Assembly (NCBI GenBank): GCA_009731375.1
Contig: BJOX01000114.1
Location: forward strand, 377,617 to 441,616
Source of the DNA: Paulinella micropora
Taxonomy: Eukaryota > Cercozoa > Imbricatea > Euglyphida
DNA: 64,000 bases
Reading direction: 5' to 3'
Shown here: one piece after another, positions 1 through 21,048 of the stretch
How positions within the stretch are numbered: position 1 is the stretch's first letter
How the letters are laid out: every line of letters begins with the position of its first letter
The notes under the pieces: model-generated
Databases searched by the model: none
Told to the model about the DNA's origin: nothing
Seen by the model: only the letters and a program-made list of their open reading frames with translations
Position numbers and translations under genes: made by a program

Positions 1-131
1 CCGCAGTCCCAGCAACCTCTTGCAAGACGTCACCGAATGTGCAAGTGCATACACCAAGCGCGGTTGCTAGAGCTGCCTCGAAACCCCACCCATAACAATC
101 TGGTGTCTGCTGGGTCCTGGGCTATCAACCA
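1..131. repeat. 131-bp direct repeat, copy 1
   Basis: The first 131 bases recur almost unchanged at about 572-702, 571 bp downstream. Both copies end in GGGCTATCAA, and the second copy then runs into an (AAT/AATCAT)n tract. In reverse complement the unit starts TTGATAGCCCAG, like the A-box region of the local SINE, so it is probably the head of a related SINE in minus orientation. No coding potential is apparent. Confidence 0.7.
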
Positions 132-318
132 GCATATGCGGAGTTTAAGATCTTTTACGCGCGCAACGACCCTCCTCCCCAGCATCTACCACCAAAGGGT
201 TATGAGTTGGCGTCACAGTTTAACGCCTTGAGGCCATTGGGCTGGAACTCTGTTTAGCAAGTGTGACTAGGTTTTTTCATCGGGATTTCCCTCAAATATG
301 TCACAGTCAACACTCCAA

Positions 319-407
<89 letters not shown>
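319..407. repeat. (AAT)n microsatellite
   Basis: About 29 uninterrupted AAT units. It sits at the end of the minus-strand module 408-608, where a SINE tail would be. The matching module at 61.2-61.4 kb also ends in a (TTA)n tract. Confidence 0.9.
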
Positions 408-409
<2 letters not shown>

Positions 410-608
410 ATATCTGAGGCGTACTGATGCAGCTAATGGCATATCCTCAACGGACATAAGCCTCCAATACCCTTGTTCGAGGTCCTCCACCCCCCCGTGT
501 CAGTCTCTCGCCTGATGATCGGGGCCACCGATGGAGCTCCTGAGGGCAAGACTGCACTAAGCCGAGGTTATTCCGCAGTCCCAGCAACCTCTTGCAAGAC
601 GTCACCGA
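408..608 (-). repeat. SINE-associated module, left copy
   Basis: This stretch is the reverse complement of 61,194-61,396. It runs from the (AAT)n tail to a sequence reading TCGGTGACGTCTTGC on the minus strand. Both copies are followed by an ATT/AAT tract, so this looks like the body and tail of a short retroelement. The next 94 bases, up to 702, are shared with the copy at the start of the window. No protein is evident. Confidence 0.7.
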
Positions 609-739
609 ATGTGCAAGTGCATACACCAAGCGCGGTTGCTAGAGCTGCCTCGAAACCCCACCCATAACAATCTGGTGTCTGCTGGGTCCTGGGCTATCAA
701 TAATAATAATCATAATAATCATAATAATCATAATAATCA

Positions 740-807
<68 letters not shown>

Positions 808-809
<2 letters not shown>

Positions 810-1075
810 GTGCTTCTCTGTCAATGGCTGATGCATTTCTGCACATGCGCCTCCATCGTCTCACCCGTGAGGGGAGTACGAAGAATTGACGATAGGCTCT
901 AATGACACCCCCGCAAGGGCAGTTCCAACACTTCCAGACGGACCGGTATGTTCAATGAAAATACTGGTCCAGACGGACCGGTATGTTCAATGAAAATACT
1001 GGTGGCACCGACGGGAATCGAACTGGCGACAGGGCCCAGATGGTAGAACTTGACCACTGGGCTATCACGGTGTCC
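808..1075 (-). mobile_element. tRNA-derived SINE, minus strand
   Basis: Read on the minus strand it starts with a tRNA-like head (1004-1075): acceptor half GACACCG, A-box-like TAGCCCAGTGGTCAAG, B-box-like AGTTCGATTCC and closing CGGTGCC. Six of seven acceptor pairs form. A body of about 195 bp follows, in which the segment ending CCGTCTGGA is tandemly duplicated, and then an (AAT)n tail towards position 700. The same element occurs in plus orientation at 61,789-62,059, with partial copies at 61,089 and 61,470. The internal pol III promoter, tRNA head and simple-repeat tail define a SINE; its partner LINE is not in the window. Confidence 0.85.
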
Positions 1076-1077
1076 AA

Positions 1078-1133
<56 letters not shown>

Positions 1134-1249
1134 TAGTAATAATCATAATAATAATCATAATAATAATCATAAGCATAATCATAAGCATAATCATAAGCAT
1201 AATCATAATCATAATCATAATCATCATAATCATCATCATAATCATAATA

Positions 1250-1281
<32 letters not shown>

Positions 1282-1331
1282 AATCATCATCATAATCATA
1301 ATCATCATCATCATAATAATAATAATAATAA

Positions 1332-1362
<31 letters not shown>

Positions 1363-1425
1363 AAGAAGAAGAAGAAGAAGAAGAAGAAGAAGAAGAAGAA
1401 GAAGAAGAATCATAATAATAATAGT
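1076..1425. repeat. (AAT)n / (AATCAT)n / (AAG)n compound microsatellite
   Basis: An AAT tract grades into mixed AATCAT/AATCATCAT units (about 1130-1320), then about 25 AAG units (1332-1408). Frames through it read as poly-Ile, Met or Arg and are not genes. Confidence 0.9.
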
Positions 1426-1446
1426 AATGATTTATGTTAGGGCTTG

Positions 1447-1680
1447 AGGGGCGATGCTGGCGCGCTGACTACCAAACAATAACAATCATTATTATTATTA
1501 TTATTTGCGTTAGGCCTTGAGGGCGATGCTGGCGCCCTCATTACCAAGTTGGTCCTCGGTGATTCAGAAACGGTCTTGATCTATCTATCTATCTATCTAT
1601 CTATCCATCTATCTATCTATCTATCTATCTACCTACCTACCTACCTACCTATCTAATCTATCTATCTATCTATTTTCCTG
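1447..1680. repeat. Short duplication and (ATCT)n before the LRR exon
   Basis: A 25-bp GGC(C)TTGAGGG-type segment occurs twice (about 1441 and 1512), separated by (ATT)n. An (ATCT)n/(CTAC)n array follows at 1578-1672. The tract ends at the splice acceptor of the first visible LRR exon, so it is probably the end of an intron. Confidence 0.6.
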
Positions 1681-1694
1681 TGTGAGTTAGTCAG

Positions 1695-11445
<9,751 letters not shown>

Positions 11446-11459
<14 letters not shown>

Positions 11460-11700
11460 AAACAATGTACCACGCGCAGAAAAGATGTGAAAAAAATGTG
11501 ACCTGCAGAAGATGTGAAAATGTTAGAACATGCAGAAAGATGTGAAAATGTGACGATGTGCAGAAGATGTGAAAAATGTAAGCATGCAGAAAGATGTGAC
11601 AGAAGATGTGAAAATTACACAGGCGGCAGATGTGAAAATAATGTGACGTGCAGAAAGATGTGGAAATGTGAACATGCAAGATATATGCAATATGAAACGT
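11446..11700 (+). repeat. Minisatellite of the LRR stop-codon region
   Basis: The last coding bases and stop (GCAGAAGATGTGAAAA) recur about ten times downstream in degenerate 20-30-bp units. The true TGA is at 11,457-11,459. This is the same exon-edge amplification seen in the introns, here at the 3' end of the gene. Confidence 0.8.
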
Positions 11701-11776
11701 GTGATCTCCCTCAGAAGCTCCTTGCTCTAGACCTGCACACATACATACATACATACATACATACATACGTGCATAC

Positions 11777-12961
11777 TCTCCAATTCCTCTATTGCGTCTT
11801 GCAATCTTTTCTTCTCCTCCGCATCCTGTTCGAACGTCACCTCCTCCCTCAGCCTCGCAATCTCCTCCGCCCTCTGCGCCGTGTCAACAACGGCCGCGGG
11901 TTTCCATATTGATCCGCCATCCGCTCCAAGGCATCCTGCTCCGTTTCATAATCCAACAAGTAATGCGAGAACTTGACCAATCGCCGAACGTGAACTATCT
12001 GTTCCTTTTTCGTCCGCTGGTGTCTGATCTTATAATTGTAGGCCGCGGTTTGTTTCATAATCTGATACGGACCCTGCCATTTCTCATAGAGCTTTGTGGA
12101 GACCCCCACTGGAACGTTTGGGCAGTATAGCAGCACTGTATCCCCCTCCCTCAATTCCACGTGTTTATATTTCTGTTGACCCTTCTCGTCCTCCGTCCGC
12201 ATTGCCGCCTCCCAATGCTTAGTCACAATTTGTTCCGCTTCCGCTAGGGCCCGTAACCTCACTGCCATCAGCTCCAACGGCTAATACAATGCCTTGTGTT
12301 GCATCACGTCCTGTGGAGTGGTTAGGACCTTGCCAAACACCATCTGATGTGGGCACAGTCTAGCCCTACCCCCCAAAGACGAAGAACCCAGGTTGTTCAC
12401 CGCAAAGGTAAACGCTTGCAATGCCTCTGTCCATTTGGTTTGCCCGTTCTGACTATATATCTTCAAGGACACCTTCAGTGTACGATGCATCCTCTCTATC
12501 TTCCCGTTAGCCATAGGGTTGTATGCCGTGACATAATCCCACCGAAACCCGTAGTATGCACTGAGCTCGTTCGACACCCAATTGATAAAGGAGCTTCCTC
12601 TGTCCGATATGATCTTCCTGGACACCCCGATCCGGCTGAATACGTTATCAATCAGTGCTTTGGTCGTCGTCTCCTTGGTGTCGTCAGCCGTGGAAACCGG
12701 AATCACGGAGTTAGAGGCCCGATCAATAATCGTGAGGATATACTTGTATCGACCCTCCCCCGCTTCCGGTAAAGGCCCGACGTAATCGATGCGAATCGTG
12801 TTAAATATATCCCGTGTTATGTCATACTGCCCCAGTAACCCCTTGTTCGCATCGTAGACCGTCTTCGCCCTCTGGCATGGCCCACATCCCGAAATGAAAC
12901 TCTGATGTCCTTATCCATCGTGTCCCAATAAAACCGCCGAGTCATAGACCACCTCATCCTA
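11777..12961 (-). pseudogene. Ty3-like integrase fragment, inverted copy
   Basis: The reverse complement matches 33,617-34,804 almost base for base. It covers the end of the zinc-binding H2C2 region, the DDE core (ISDRGSSF, and NGKIERMHRTLK with the catalytic Glu) and the C-terminal GPY-like part (KWQGPYQIMK). It shares with the other copy a frameshift in the H2C2 region, the TAG after KALY and the frame change after DQYGNPRP. It lacks that copy's 2-bp deletion at LKIYSQNG. It has no RT, no LTR and no start, and lies head to head with gag where a 5' LTR might be expected. Confidence 0.85.
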
Positions 12962-13100
12962 TCCGGAAAGGAACAACGAGAAAGGATCCTTGGACAGCTC
13001 CGTAAGACGCAGCGCTGCAGAAACACTGGGATAGGCCAATTCTTGCGAGCAAACAACACTAGTATGAGTACATGAACAAGATACGTAAGTTCATTGTGGC
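12962..13100. other. Unique junction between integrase copy and gag
   Basis: About 140 bp with no match to the other retroelement copy. It carries the transition from the inverted integrase fragment to the gag frame. No LTR, polypurine tract or primer-binding site could be recognised. Confidence 0.4.
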
Positions 13101-14510
13101 TTGCGGAGTGAGGCTAAAGCGGCACTATGTGGGGACGCGGCGGACAAAGTGTGCTACCTGTTGGGCAACTTGGTGGGGTCGGGGGACGAACACACGCGGT
13201 TACTTGACACGCACGTTTGGGAAGAGCGGTTCAAGAAGGAGTTCGGGGAGCGAGGTGCGAATAACAAGAAGGTGGTGGTCGATGTCGCTCATTTTGTGTT
13301 CGCTGACGTGTACCAGTTTAACCAACTTCTTGACAGGGGGGATGAGATAGAGGCGCTGAAGGACGCGGCACAGGCTCTGGTTTTGAAGAGGACTGCATTA
13401 CGGGACATCTTTGCCAGTATCGCGGGGCTCAGTCTGTTGCACGAGAAGAAGGAAATATACCCAATGGTTCTGGCGGGGATATGGAAGGATAAAGAGACGA
13501 AAGCGGTGGTTCCAGAGATCGCGGCACAGGTGATAGCGTTGGCTGATATCACGCCGGAGTGCAAAACCCGATGGCAGGGGTTGAACACCACTTACAATCC
13601 GGTCAGCTGGGTATTACATGAGGAAGACCCGGCGTTGATCGATCGTGTGATCACATTGCCAGCGGTGACCGCGAAGTGGCCACAGGCAAGATTCAACTAT
13701 GGAGGCAGCGGAGGTTTTCGGGGGGGTGGACGACCACGACAGTTCACGCAAGGGGGGGGGGGGGGGGGGGAGGGGGCNNNNNNNNNNCGAGGTATGGGGA
13801 GGGAGGATACCAGGAGCGACGACAGGAGCGGCGACCACCGCAAGTGTTTCATGCAGATCGGGCGCCTCGAGGAGGGGAAAAGGCGAAGTTCAACGCAGAG
13901 TTCCATAACAGGGCTCTGCCGAACACGGAGCTGAAGGGGCAGCCACGGTACCCGCCGGACTCGGAGCTGGTCGAGGGTTTTCCGAAATATACCAGACGGG
14001 CACTGCGGTCCAGGAACTGGGACAAAGATTCATGTTACACGGCTATCGCTATGCACTGGTTGGGAGTTAAGGGAAACTGCCAGGTGAGCCACGGGATGAA
14101 TATGTGGCACGACAATTAGACACTTGCAGGCAGCAACACAGAGACGAGGCATACTGGGAGTTGAAAGATGCGGTGCGGCACGGGATGTGGCAGCTAGGAG
14201 GGTTGGAGGACATGTTCCCGCCAGAGGAACTCCCGGCACTGCGGGAGTTCAATGAGGCCAATATCAAGGCGAAGGGATGGACGCGAAAGGATAAGGGTTA
14301 CTACCACCGGGCAGCCAACATGCGACCCAAAGGCACGGAGGGAGCGCGACAGGAAAAAATGTGGGACGGGTATCGGAGGAACGACAACGGCGGGAGAGGA
14401 TCGCGGGGTGGCTATCGGGACGAATATCGGGGAGGATTTCGAGGGAATCGGGGTAATTATGCGGCGGCGCCTAGACCGGGGATGGACAGACAGGTACAAC
14501 CCTTGATATA
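13101..14510 (+). pseudogene. Gag-like protein with RGG-rich tracts
   Basis: Three frames read on from one another: 13,101 to about 13,770, then 13,800-14,080, then 14,085-14,510. They are separated by a poly-G run with a 10-N gap (13,788-13,797) and a frameshift near 14,080. The N-terminal part is helical and charged; the middle has ALIDRVITLPAV and AKWPQARF. Gly/Arg-rich segments (GGSGGFRGGGRPRQF, then GGRGSRGGYRDEYRGGF) could bind RNA. No CCHC zinc knuckle was seen, unusual for Ty3 Gag. Assignment as Gag rests on position before pro-pol and on a diverged relative at 56.6 kb. The frame is cut after VQPLI by the DNA transposon. Confidence 0.65.
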
Positions 14511-14546
14511 AGCCGGCGGAATCACTATTTTGTAACGCGGAATCCG
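14511..14546 (+). repeat. Left terminal inverted repeat
   Basis: Starts directly after GATATA within gag. Pairs with 29,093-29,128 in reverse complement; mismatches fall at positions 5, 15, 25 and 26, then similarity fades into an AT-rich stretch. Confidence 0.85.
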
Positions 14547-14654
14547 TATATATTTTTTGGAAAAAAACGGTCGAAAGGACCGGTCTTCTTGGTTGTACAT
14601 GCAACACAAATGCATCATGAAGTATTGAACTCTTGGTATGCATAGTCGTGAGGT

Positions 14655-14711
14655 AGGAACAGAACTTTGGTTCCAGTTATCCTCAGGATTTTTAGAACCT
14701 AGCTCTGTTTC
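14655..14711 (+). repeat. Hairpin element copy 1
   Basis: Member of the imperfect palindrome family: GAACTTTGGTTCCA arm, ATCCTCAGGAT centre, AGAACC arm. It lies in the noncoding left subterminal region. Confidence 0.8.
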
Positions 14712-16127
14712 GATCAACTGATCATTAACACCCCACTTGTTAATTTAAGGATTTTTAACCCAAGCATCAGAGCTTTAGTATGCGCTCATGCAAAGACTAA
14801 AATCCAGCAACTAGGTCGCATCTGTTTGCGGTCCCGATTTCAGAAGAACTATCTGCATCTCAAACAAACTGCGCAGCAAGAGTAATCTACGCCCATCAAC
14901 AAGTCAGTGCTGCTCCTCTCCGGACTTTTCTGCCAATTGACAGAAACATCCGGAGAGAAGCAGCAATCAGCAACTTCCCAGGAAGCTGAACAGTAGCACT
15001 TCCAAGAAGCTGCACAGTTGCGCGTAGTCATCGACGCTCCAGAGTCTCATCAGCGACTCTAGTGGAGTTTATTGATAAGCAAAATCAAGCTAATCAATGA
15101 AACCAGCCAAGCTAGTAACGTTGTCATCAGGCGCAGAGTCTTTGCATTTCCAAGTCGCCAATAATCGCGCAACTTGGAATTGCAAATTATCCAACAAGGA
15201 GCAGTTCATCCTCGGAGAACCCAGCTTCTTGTAGCCTTTCATTCTTTCCCTATATACTAGGTTGAAATACTTAAAGCAAAAAGAATTGAACTTGTGGGTG
15301 CCCCAATGGAGAAAAAAAATTTAAAAAAACCTGCAGGAAACAATATTGTTCAATAGCCGCATACTAGGTCACAAAGCAAGTGTGCTCTACAAAGTGTTTG
15401 GACAATCTTTTGTCCAAAAACTAGGTAGAGTGCCAGCAAGAAACGTCGCCAAGATTGCTGCACCGACACATGTTGCAATTCAAGCTTAGAAGTACAACAT
15501 CAAGCGATGCACAAGAAACAGTTCATCCGCAGAGAACCAAGCTTCTTACTTTATGGAATTCTCCTGCCTGCCTGCAGCATTTAAATACATTTCATTTATG
15601 AACCTGTACTTGTGGGTTCTTCACGTGGCACTTCCCCCAGGAAAAGTCGTAGAGCAGAAAACTTTTAATTTCCGATCTTACTAACATAAAGATCGGCAAT
15701 TCAAATGTCAGTAGCAACCGATGTCATTGGTTACGAAAGCAAGGCTCACGCGCGTCTGAATTATTACGGAGCGAATGTGCCTTGCTAACGAGCATCGTCC
15801 CAGGCGGTAGTACCAAGGGAACCAGGCGGTCTTAGAGGATATGAGCCTTGTGACCTTGGATTTGTTAAGTCAGGCTTAAGCCGGGTTAACCAACCCAAAA
15901 TCACCAGTAACTGAGGAAGCAGTCCATCCGCAGAGAACCAAGCTTCCTATTTTATTTTACTTGCTCGTGCAAGGTGGAAATGATTTTTCTGCAAGAATTT
16001 CTGCTTGTGGGATTTATTTTTCCAAAATTGACCGCGACAACGTGACCTATGATATGAGCTGCAATCGACTGTGAAGAAATTTTATTACCAGCTTCACATG
16101 CAAAGCAAAATTATTGACCAGCACAAG

Positions 16128-16183
16128 ACACAACTGTGATTCTACTTATCCGTAGGATTTTTAGTACCAAAGTCTGTTTGCTT
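16128..16183 (+). repeat. Hairpin element copy 2
   Basis: Left arm degenerate (ACACAACTGTGATTCTA), centre ATCCGTAGGAT, right arm AGTACCAAAGTCTG. It lies just downstream of the minus-strand gene. Confidence 0.8.
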
Positions 16184-16462
16184 CCACTGAGTTTATTAAA
16201 CGGTTACGTCGATGTGAATTTTCTTGATGTAGGATAAAGTGAAAACCGGTAGCTTGATCCGAGTGTTTTGAGTTTCTGACCACATTGCTCAACATTGCAT
16301 TTGCGGAGTCGACAGTTTACTGATTCATACTCTGAGCGATCGTGACACCCAAACAAGACCCGCAATTCTTCATATGTAGCCGTGGTAGAGACCACAGACA
16401 ATGTTTCTAGTAAAAAACAAGCTGCATTAGTGACTTGGACCCTCAGCAGCAAAAAAAAATAA

Positions 16463-19400
16463 TCATAAGTCTTCTCGTGTTGACCTCGCCCTCTTGTGTA
16501 CATTGCATTGCACGCTTGAAGAACTTGCAGACTCTGAGTTATCCTCGGCATCTGAGGAAGAGGGAGAAGTTACAGGTCGTTTTTTGTTTGATTTTCGAGT
16601 TGGATTTAGAGCTTGAGCCTGCTTGACAGCCTCCACGATGTTCAGGCCTGGAATTGCCCGCAGTCTGATGTCGGCGGTGATGAGCCTGATGAGATTTTGT
16701 CGAATCATGTTCCCTTTTTTGAGCAGCTCCGAAGATTTTCCCCAGTGCACTAACATCGGAGCTGCAAGTTGCTGCCCTTGAACCTGGTTTCTTTCGTTGC
16801 TCCCAGAAATAGATTTTCATCGGGTGTGATCTTGAACCTCACGTCATTGTCCACATCTTGGCCCTGTGATCGCAGAGTTTCCATCAACCTCTGGTCCTTC
16901 TCCGTGAGTTTTTCCTTTTTCTCACTGTACTTTCCTAGAAACACGTCCCCCTCCTCTCCGTACCAACGAACCCTCATCCATGTTGCACAACCCGGTCCTG
17001 GAAAATTTTCAGGATCTTGAACACGCACACAGGCTGCTGGGTTTTTCCTGACTCTTCTTCGACCGAGTACTCAACTCTAGCCAAGACCATGTCATTAGGC
17101 TTCAGGAAAGGTTGTCTCTTTTTCAAGGCTGCGGTGTTATCATCTCTTCTCTTCTCAGCTCTGTCTGTCGGTCGACCTTGGTTAGGGAAGCGGATATCGA
17201 ATTTCTCGAGCGGAGTGATGTCTCCAAGGTGGGCGTCCTGGGCTGTGACTCGGTTTGAATTTCGACTTGCAGTCGCCAACTGGTTTCGATTGACTGGCAG
17301 GAATGAAACCTGCGGCAAGTTGGAGTCAGGTGCACCACCTACAGAGGTCTTCGCTTCCCTTGCAAACCCAACACCTTCTAATAGTACATCCTGCTGTTTG
17401 GTTGTAGAAGGACCATCGAATTCAATTGCCTGCTCGTTTGAATCAATCATCTCTACAGCATCAAAGGAAATTGCAGCGTCTTCACTTAAATTACTTCCAT
17501 TGATGGAATTGGAGGTAAGCTCAGGCTGCTCTTGCACGTCTCTTCCTCCTGCCTGTGCATTGCTTGCGTTTTGTGGTTCTTGCTGCTGAGATTCCTGCCG
17601 TAGAAAAGCACACCAGCATGTTTGTGCATTGAAGAGCAAGACACCAGAGATGTTATAAGTGGCACATGGAGGAAGTAAACAATTTTGTACTGTTTTGCAA
17701 ACAAACTCAAGGTGGTGAGTGCTCCAACGTTGAGACATGAAGCTGCTGATTGTTGCATGCAAGAGGACTCTGACCTGGTGCTCAGGCACTTCTCTGTGGG
17801 CTTGCAGAAAAGTGTGGTAAAAACCCCAGGTTTCAGGTCCTACAATTTCTTCTTGCAACGCCAAATCTCGAGTGCATTCACTGCTCTTGACATGCGCAGC
17901 CAAGTTTGCGGCAGAAGTCTGATTTTGTCGGCGAGCAAGGTTTCTCGTTTCGTTGTCCTGTCTGTTGCTGATGATGACGTCGCGTTGCGCAGAGGCAAGC
18001 TTGACACAAAGCTCACAATCTGACTCTTGCAAAGCGGCTTGATTAGCGCGAACCTTTTTCCATGAGCGCAGGGTGTCCTCGGTCGGTAGGCGATTAAAGG
18101 TCGCCGGCCACCTTGTCCTGCAGACCACTCTCCTGCATCGGAAGTGTCCGACGAGTAGCTTGGTTTTGGACTGCTGTCATCAATCTCCGATTCATCCACA
18201 GCAACCTTAAGGAAAGATTCAAGGCCTAGGATGATCTTGTCCAGCTCCGTGATATTGAAGAGAGACACTCCGGGGACAAAAAACAAAGTTTGAAGCCGTA
18301 GTGGCGTTTGGCTTGGAATCCAATTCTCCATGCGGGTCCACTCTTTTGTCTGCAAGCAGACTCCACCTTCTTCGTCCAGAAGTTGGATATCAAACAGGAA
18401 CCCATGAACATCGCGAGACCCGCAAAAGGTATCTTTGTTGAAGGCTTGCGGTTCATCGTAGAAACGCTTAAAATTCACAATCCAGTTGCGTTTCAGCACG
18501 CAGACATGAATAACCTCGTTTTCCATTGCCAATTTGCAAGCTTTCGCCAGCTCATGAAATGGTTTGCCCACAGGTATTGGGCGATATTGGAAAACTTAGA
18601 GTCCACGTCCGCGTGGGTATGACCAACAGGGAGGAAACTGGCTTCGACTTGCTTGAACAAGGTGCTTTCTACCAAAGAGGCGGTCCATGCGAAGAAGACA
18701 TGAGTCTTGTTGTCAGCGTTGGTATTGTCCATCTGGATGAAGAGCTTGGGTGCAAGCTTGCCATCTGGGGTTTTGGGAAGAAATTGAAAAGAGTCCATCA
18801 GCAAAGTGATAGTGGTGTCGACAGTGTGCGACACATCTGCCGGAGCGACGTAACAACACGTGCCAACACCGTGGATCAAGACTGCAATGACCCTTGCCTG
18901 CGTCGTGGCTGCTGCGTTGTCCCGATCTCGAACTCCATTGGCAAAAGGAACGGCGGTCTTAGCTTGGTCCATTCCATCAACCGCGACGCTTGCGTAGAGG
19001 CGAGGTTGTTCACGAGCCAACTTGACGTGATTAGCATAGACCGCTCGTTCCTCCCTGACCTCGCTGAAGTGCGCAGCCCTTCTTCGACGAACAGCATGCA
19101 GTTCCTCTTTCGTTTTGGCGGTCATCAAAGCTGTAAAAGATTCAGTGCATTCCTTGCACTTACCAACCGGGGGATCTTTTCTGATGACAAGATCTTCAAA
19201 CTTGGAGCGTTTGTTTACCGAGCCTGTCCAAATTTTCAGGAACGTAGACTCCGTCTTGTCCCAATCAATGTGAGAAGCAGGATATTCGATCTTGGCCTCA
19301 TGAATGGCAGCTTCCCAGTAGGTTTTATTTCTCTGGTAAGGCAAGTAGGTGAACTTGGAAGCAGGATCTCTTTCCCCAAGGTCTTTCTGCGCAAAACATA

Positions 19401-20686
19401 TTGGCAACTACGAAGAGGAGGCAATGAAAATAAAAAAGGAGGGCAACAGAACCTAGGTTCCAATTATCCGTAGGATTTTTGGAACCAAGTTGTGTTTGCT
19501 TGCGCAACGAGGAAAATAGAATAAACGACAGCATGAATTGACACGTGTTACAATAAAACAAACAAATGAGGACGCCAGCTAGATCTTGAGGTTGTTGAGG
19601 TATTTTTCAAAGTAGCATCGCTTGAAACCACCTCGGTCTACATCGATGTCTGAGCGGAGAAGCCGACGCTGGTTGGGATCTCGGTCGCTGATGGATCGAA
19701 AGACTGCCCAAAGATGGTAGCTCAAGCCGTATATGCGGCGGACACAAGCCTCACAAAAAGGAAATTGTGCCACAATAATGGTTTGCAAAGGATCAACTTC
19801 CGCTTTTGAGTTGCGCTTATTGCGCATCAGGTCAAGAATGACCTCGCTCTGGTAGGACCTGTCCAAAGTTTAGAAACGCAGCCTTTTCAAAGCGAGACGA
19901 TTAATAAGCTGAGGGGTTTGGTCTTCTTCCAAACCAAGACAACAGCGCTTGACAGAAGATAAACTTTGCTGCCACTGAGATTCCAACACTTGCTTCGGCA
20001 GCCTAAGGGTTGCAGAGAAAATCAAAAAACAACTGTATGAAACTTTTTTACTCAAAACTGAACAGAATGATGTTGGAGATTCTCTATAAAAAAAAGGGCT
20101 TGAAAATATACGATGGGTTCTTAACACAACAATGTTCCAAAAATCCTGCGGATAAGTGGAACAAAACACGTGTTGGTGCTTTTGTAGGTTTTCCACAAGC
20201 AAAATGTTTTCCTTTTTGGTGCACAGGCGAAAAACAAGGCTGACAGTCTGCAAACGTCATGTGTGACCTCTTGTGACGTCGTCGACTGGACTCCTGGTCG
20301 CTTTGCTGAGCACCAGAGTCACTTGCAGAAACGTTGCCTTGGTCCTGCTGGGCAAGTTCTTCACCGTACAAAGCTTGCAACATGTGCTGATAATCTTCAA
20401 GGCTGTCAACCTTGACGTCGTCCACGTGACTGCATGAATGTGTATGCATGTGTTTCCCGATGTCGTTCACACTGAGTTTTTCATGTTGGTGTTTTCGACG
20501 AGCAGCTGAAGCAGAGATTCTCTTGACTTCTGCATCTTGACCTCGATCTCGATGACTTTGATGATGTCGTCTAGAGCTAGAAACAAGTGCTTGCGACTTC
20601 CTGTCGTGAAAGGAGTTGACAACAGCAGTGGTGGAACTAGCCAAGACACCCAGCGGCAGAGGTTGAGCGATGGTTGTGTTCTGCAT
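16463..20686 (-). CDS. Large transposase-like protein with DUF7869-type core
   Basis: Read right to left: Met at 20,686, a Lys/Arg/Ser-rich N-terminus (SRRRHKRSHMTFADC), an exon about 19,590-20,010 with a Cys pair in FPFCEACVRR, then the core exon from about 19,395. The core has VAVDGMDQAK, VLIHGVGT, LFIQMDNTNADNKTH and FLPVGHTHADVDSKFS. The Asp-Asn-Thr and Gly-His-Thr-His-x-Asp-x-Asp signatures recall DUF7869, an RNase-H-like domain found in large eukaryotic transposon proteins. That assignment is from memory of the motif. The rest (18.5 to 16.46 kb) is less conserved and ends with a Ser-rich basic tail (RKSNKKRPVTSPSSSDAED). At least two introns hold hairpin copies. One-base frameshifts occur near 18,560, 17,000 and 16,790. 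It is divergent from the methyltransferase gene. Confidence 0.65.
19445..19498 (-). repeat. Hairpin element copy 3 (intronic)
   Basis: Near-symmetric copy with AACCTAGGTTCCA and TGGAACCAAGTTGTGTT arms around ATCCGTAGGAT. It lies in the intron just upstream of the DUF7869-type core exon. Confidence 0.88.
20122..20176 (-). repeat. Hairpin element copy 4 (probably intronic)
   Basis: TTAACACAACAATGTTCCAA arm, centre AATCCTGCGGAT, right arm TGGAACAAAACACGTGTT. It lies in the first intron of the minus-strand gene, judged from loss of sensible coding sequence around it. Confidence 0.82.
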
Positions 20687-21048
20687 GTGAAAAGGCTACC
20701 GAGGTGGTGTTCTCGGTGGAAATATCAAACACAACTTTGGTTCTACGAATCCTCAGGATTCCTGGAACCAAGTCTGTGTCTAGTGGGTTTGCAACCAGAC
20801 CCAAAATGAACCAGATTCAAAGTGCCCAAACTCGCGCCCGAAAATTGGCAAAACATTTGGTCAGACAAGCAATTCGGCAAGGACTTAAATGAAAAAGCCA
20901 ACGCTTTAGTCAGCAATGGTACGCACCCAAACCAGTTTAACAGGCTGTCCCACTTCATAAATCAAGTTTTTACCAAGCACCAAAGTGCTGAAGGCTTGTG
21001 CTGCAAAACCTCAGACCAGAAAGCTTAGGTTACGGGTGGTGACATAAC
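20687..21048. promoter_or_regulatory. Shared upstream region of the two transposon genes
   Basis: The two genes start 362 bp apart on opposite strands, so promoters for both must lie here or in 5' introns. No TATA box could be singled out. The segment contains one hairpin copy. Confidence 0.4.
20728..20781 (+). repeat. Hairpin element copy 5
   Basis: AACACAACTTTGGTTCTA arm, centre ATCCTCAGGAT, arm TGGAACCAAGTCTGTGT. It lies in the roughly 360-bp stretch between the divergent genes, where the promoters should be. Confidence 0.85.

Larger units (their letters stand above)
14547..16200. repeat. Left subterminal region with 33-bp repeats
   Basis: No convincing gene. Three copies of a motif close to CAGTTCATCCGCAGAGAACC followed by AAGCTTCTTA lie at about 15,203, 15,516 and 15,917. 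Each is followed 70-100 bp later by a CTTGTGGG(T/A) element (15,292, 15,607, 16,006). A fourth copy lies inverted at the other end (about 28,137). Repeats at both ends fit transposase-binding sites. Hairpin copies are at 14,655 and 16,128. Confidence 0.7.
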
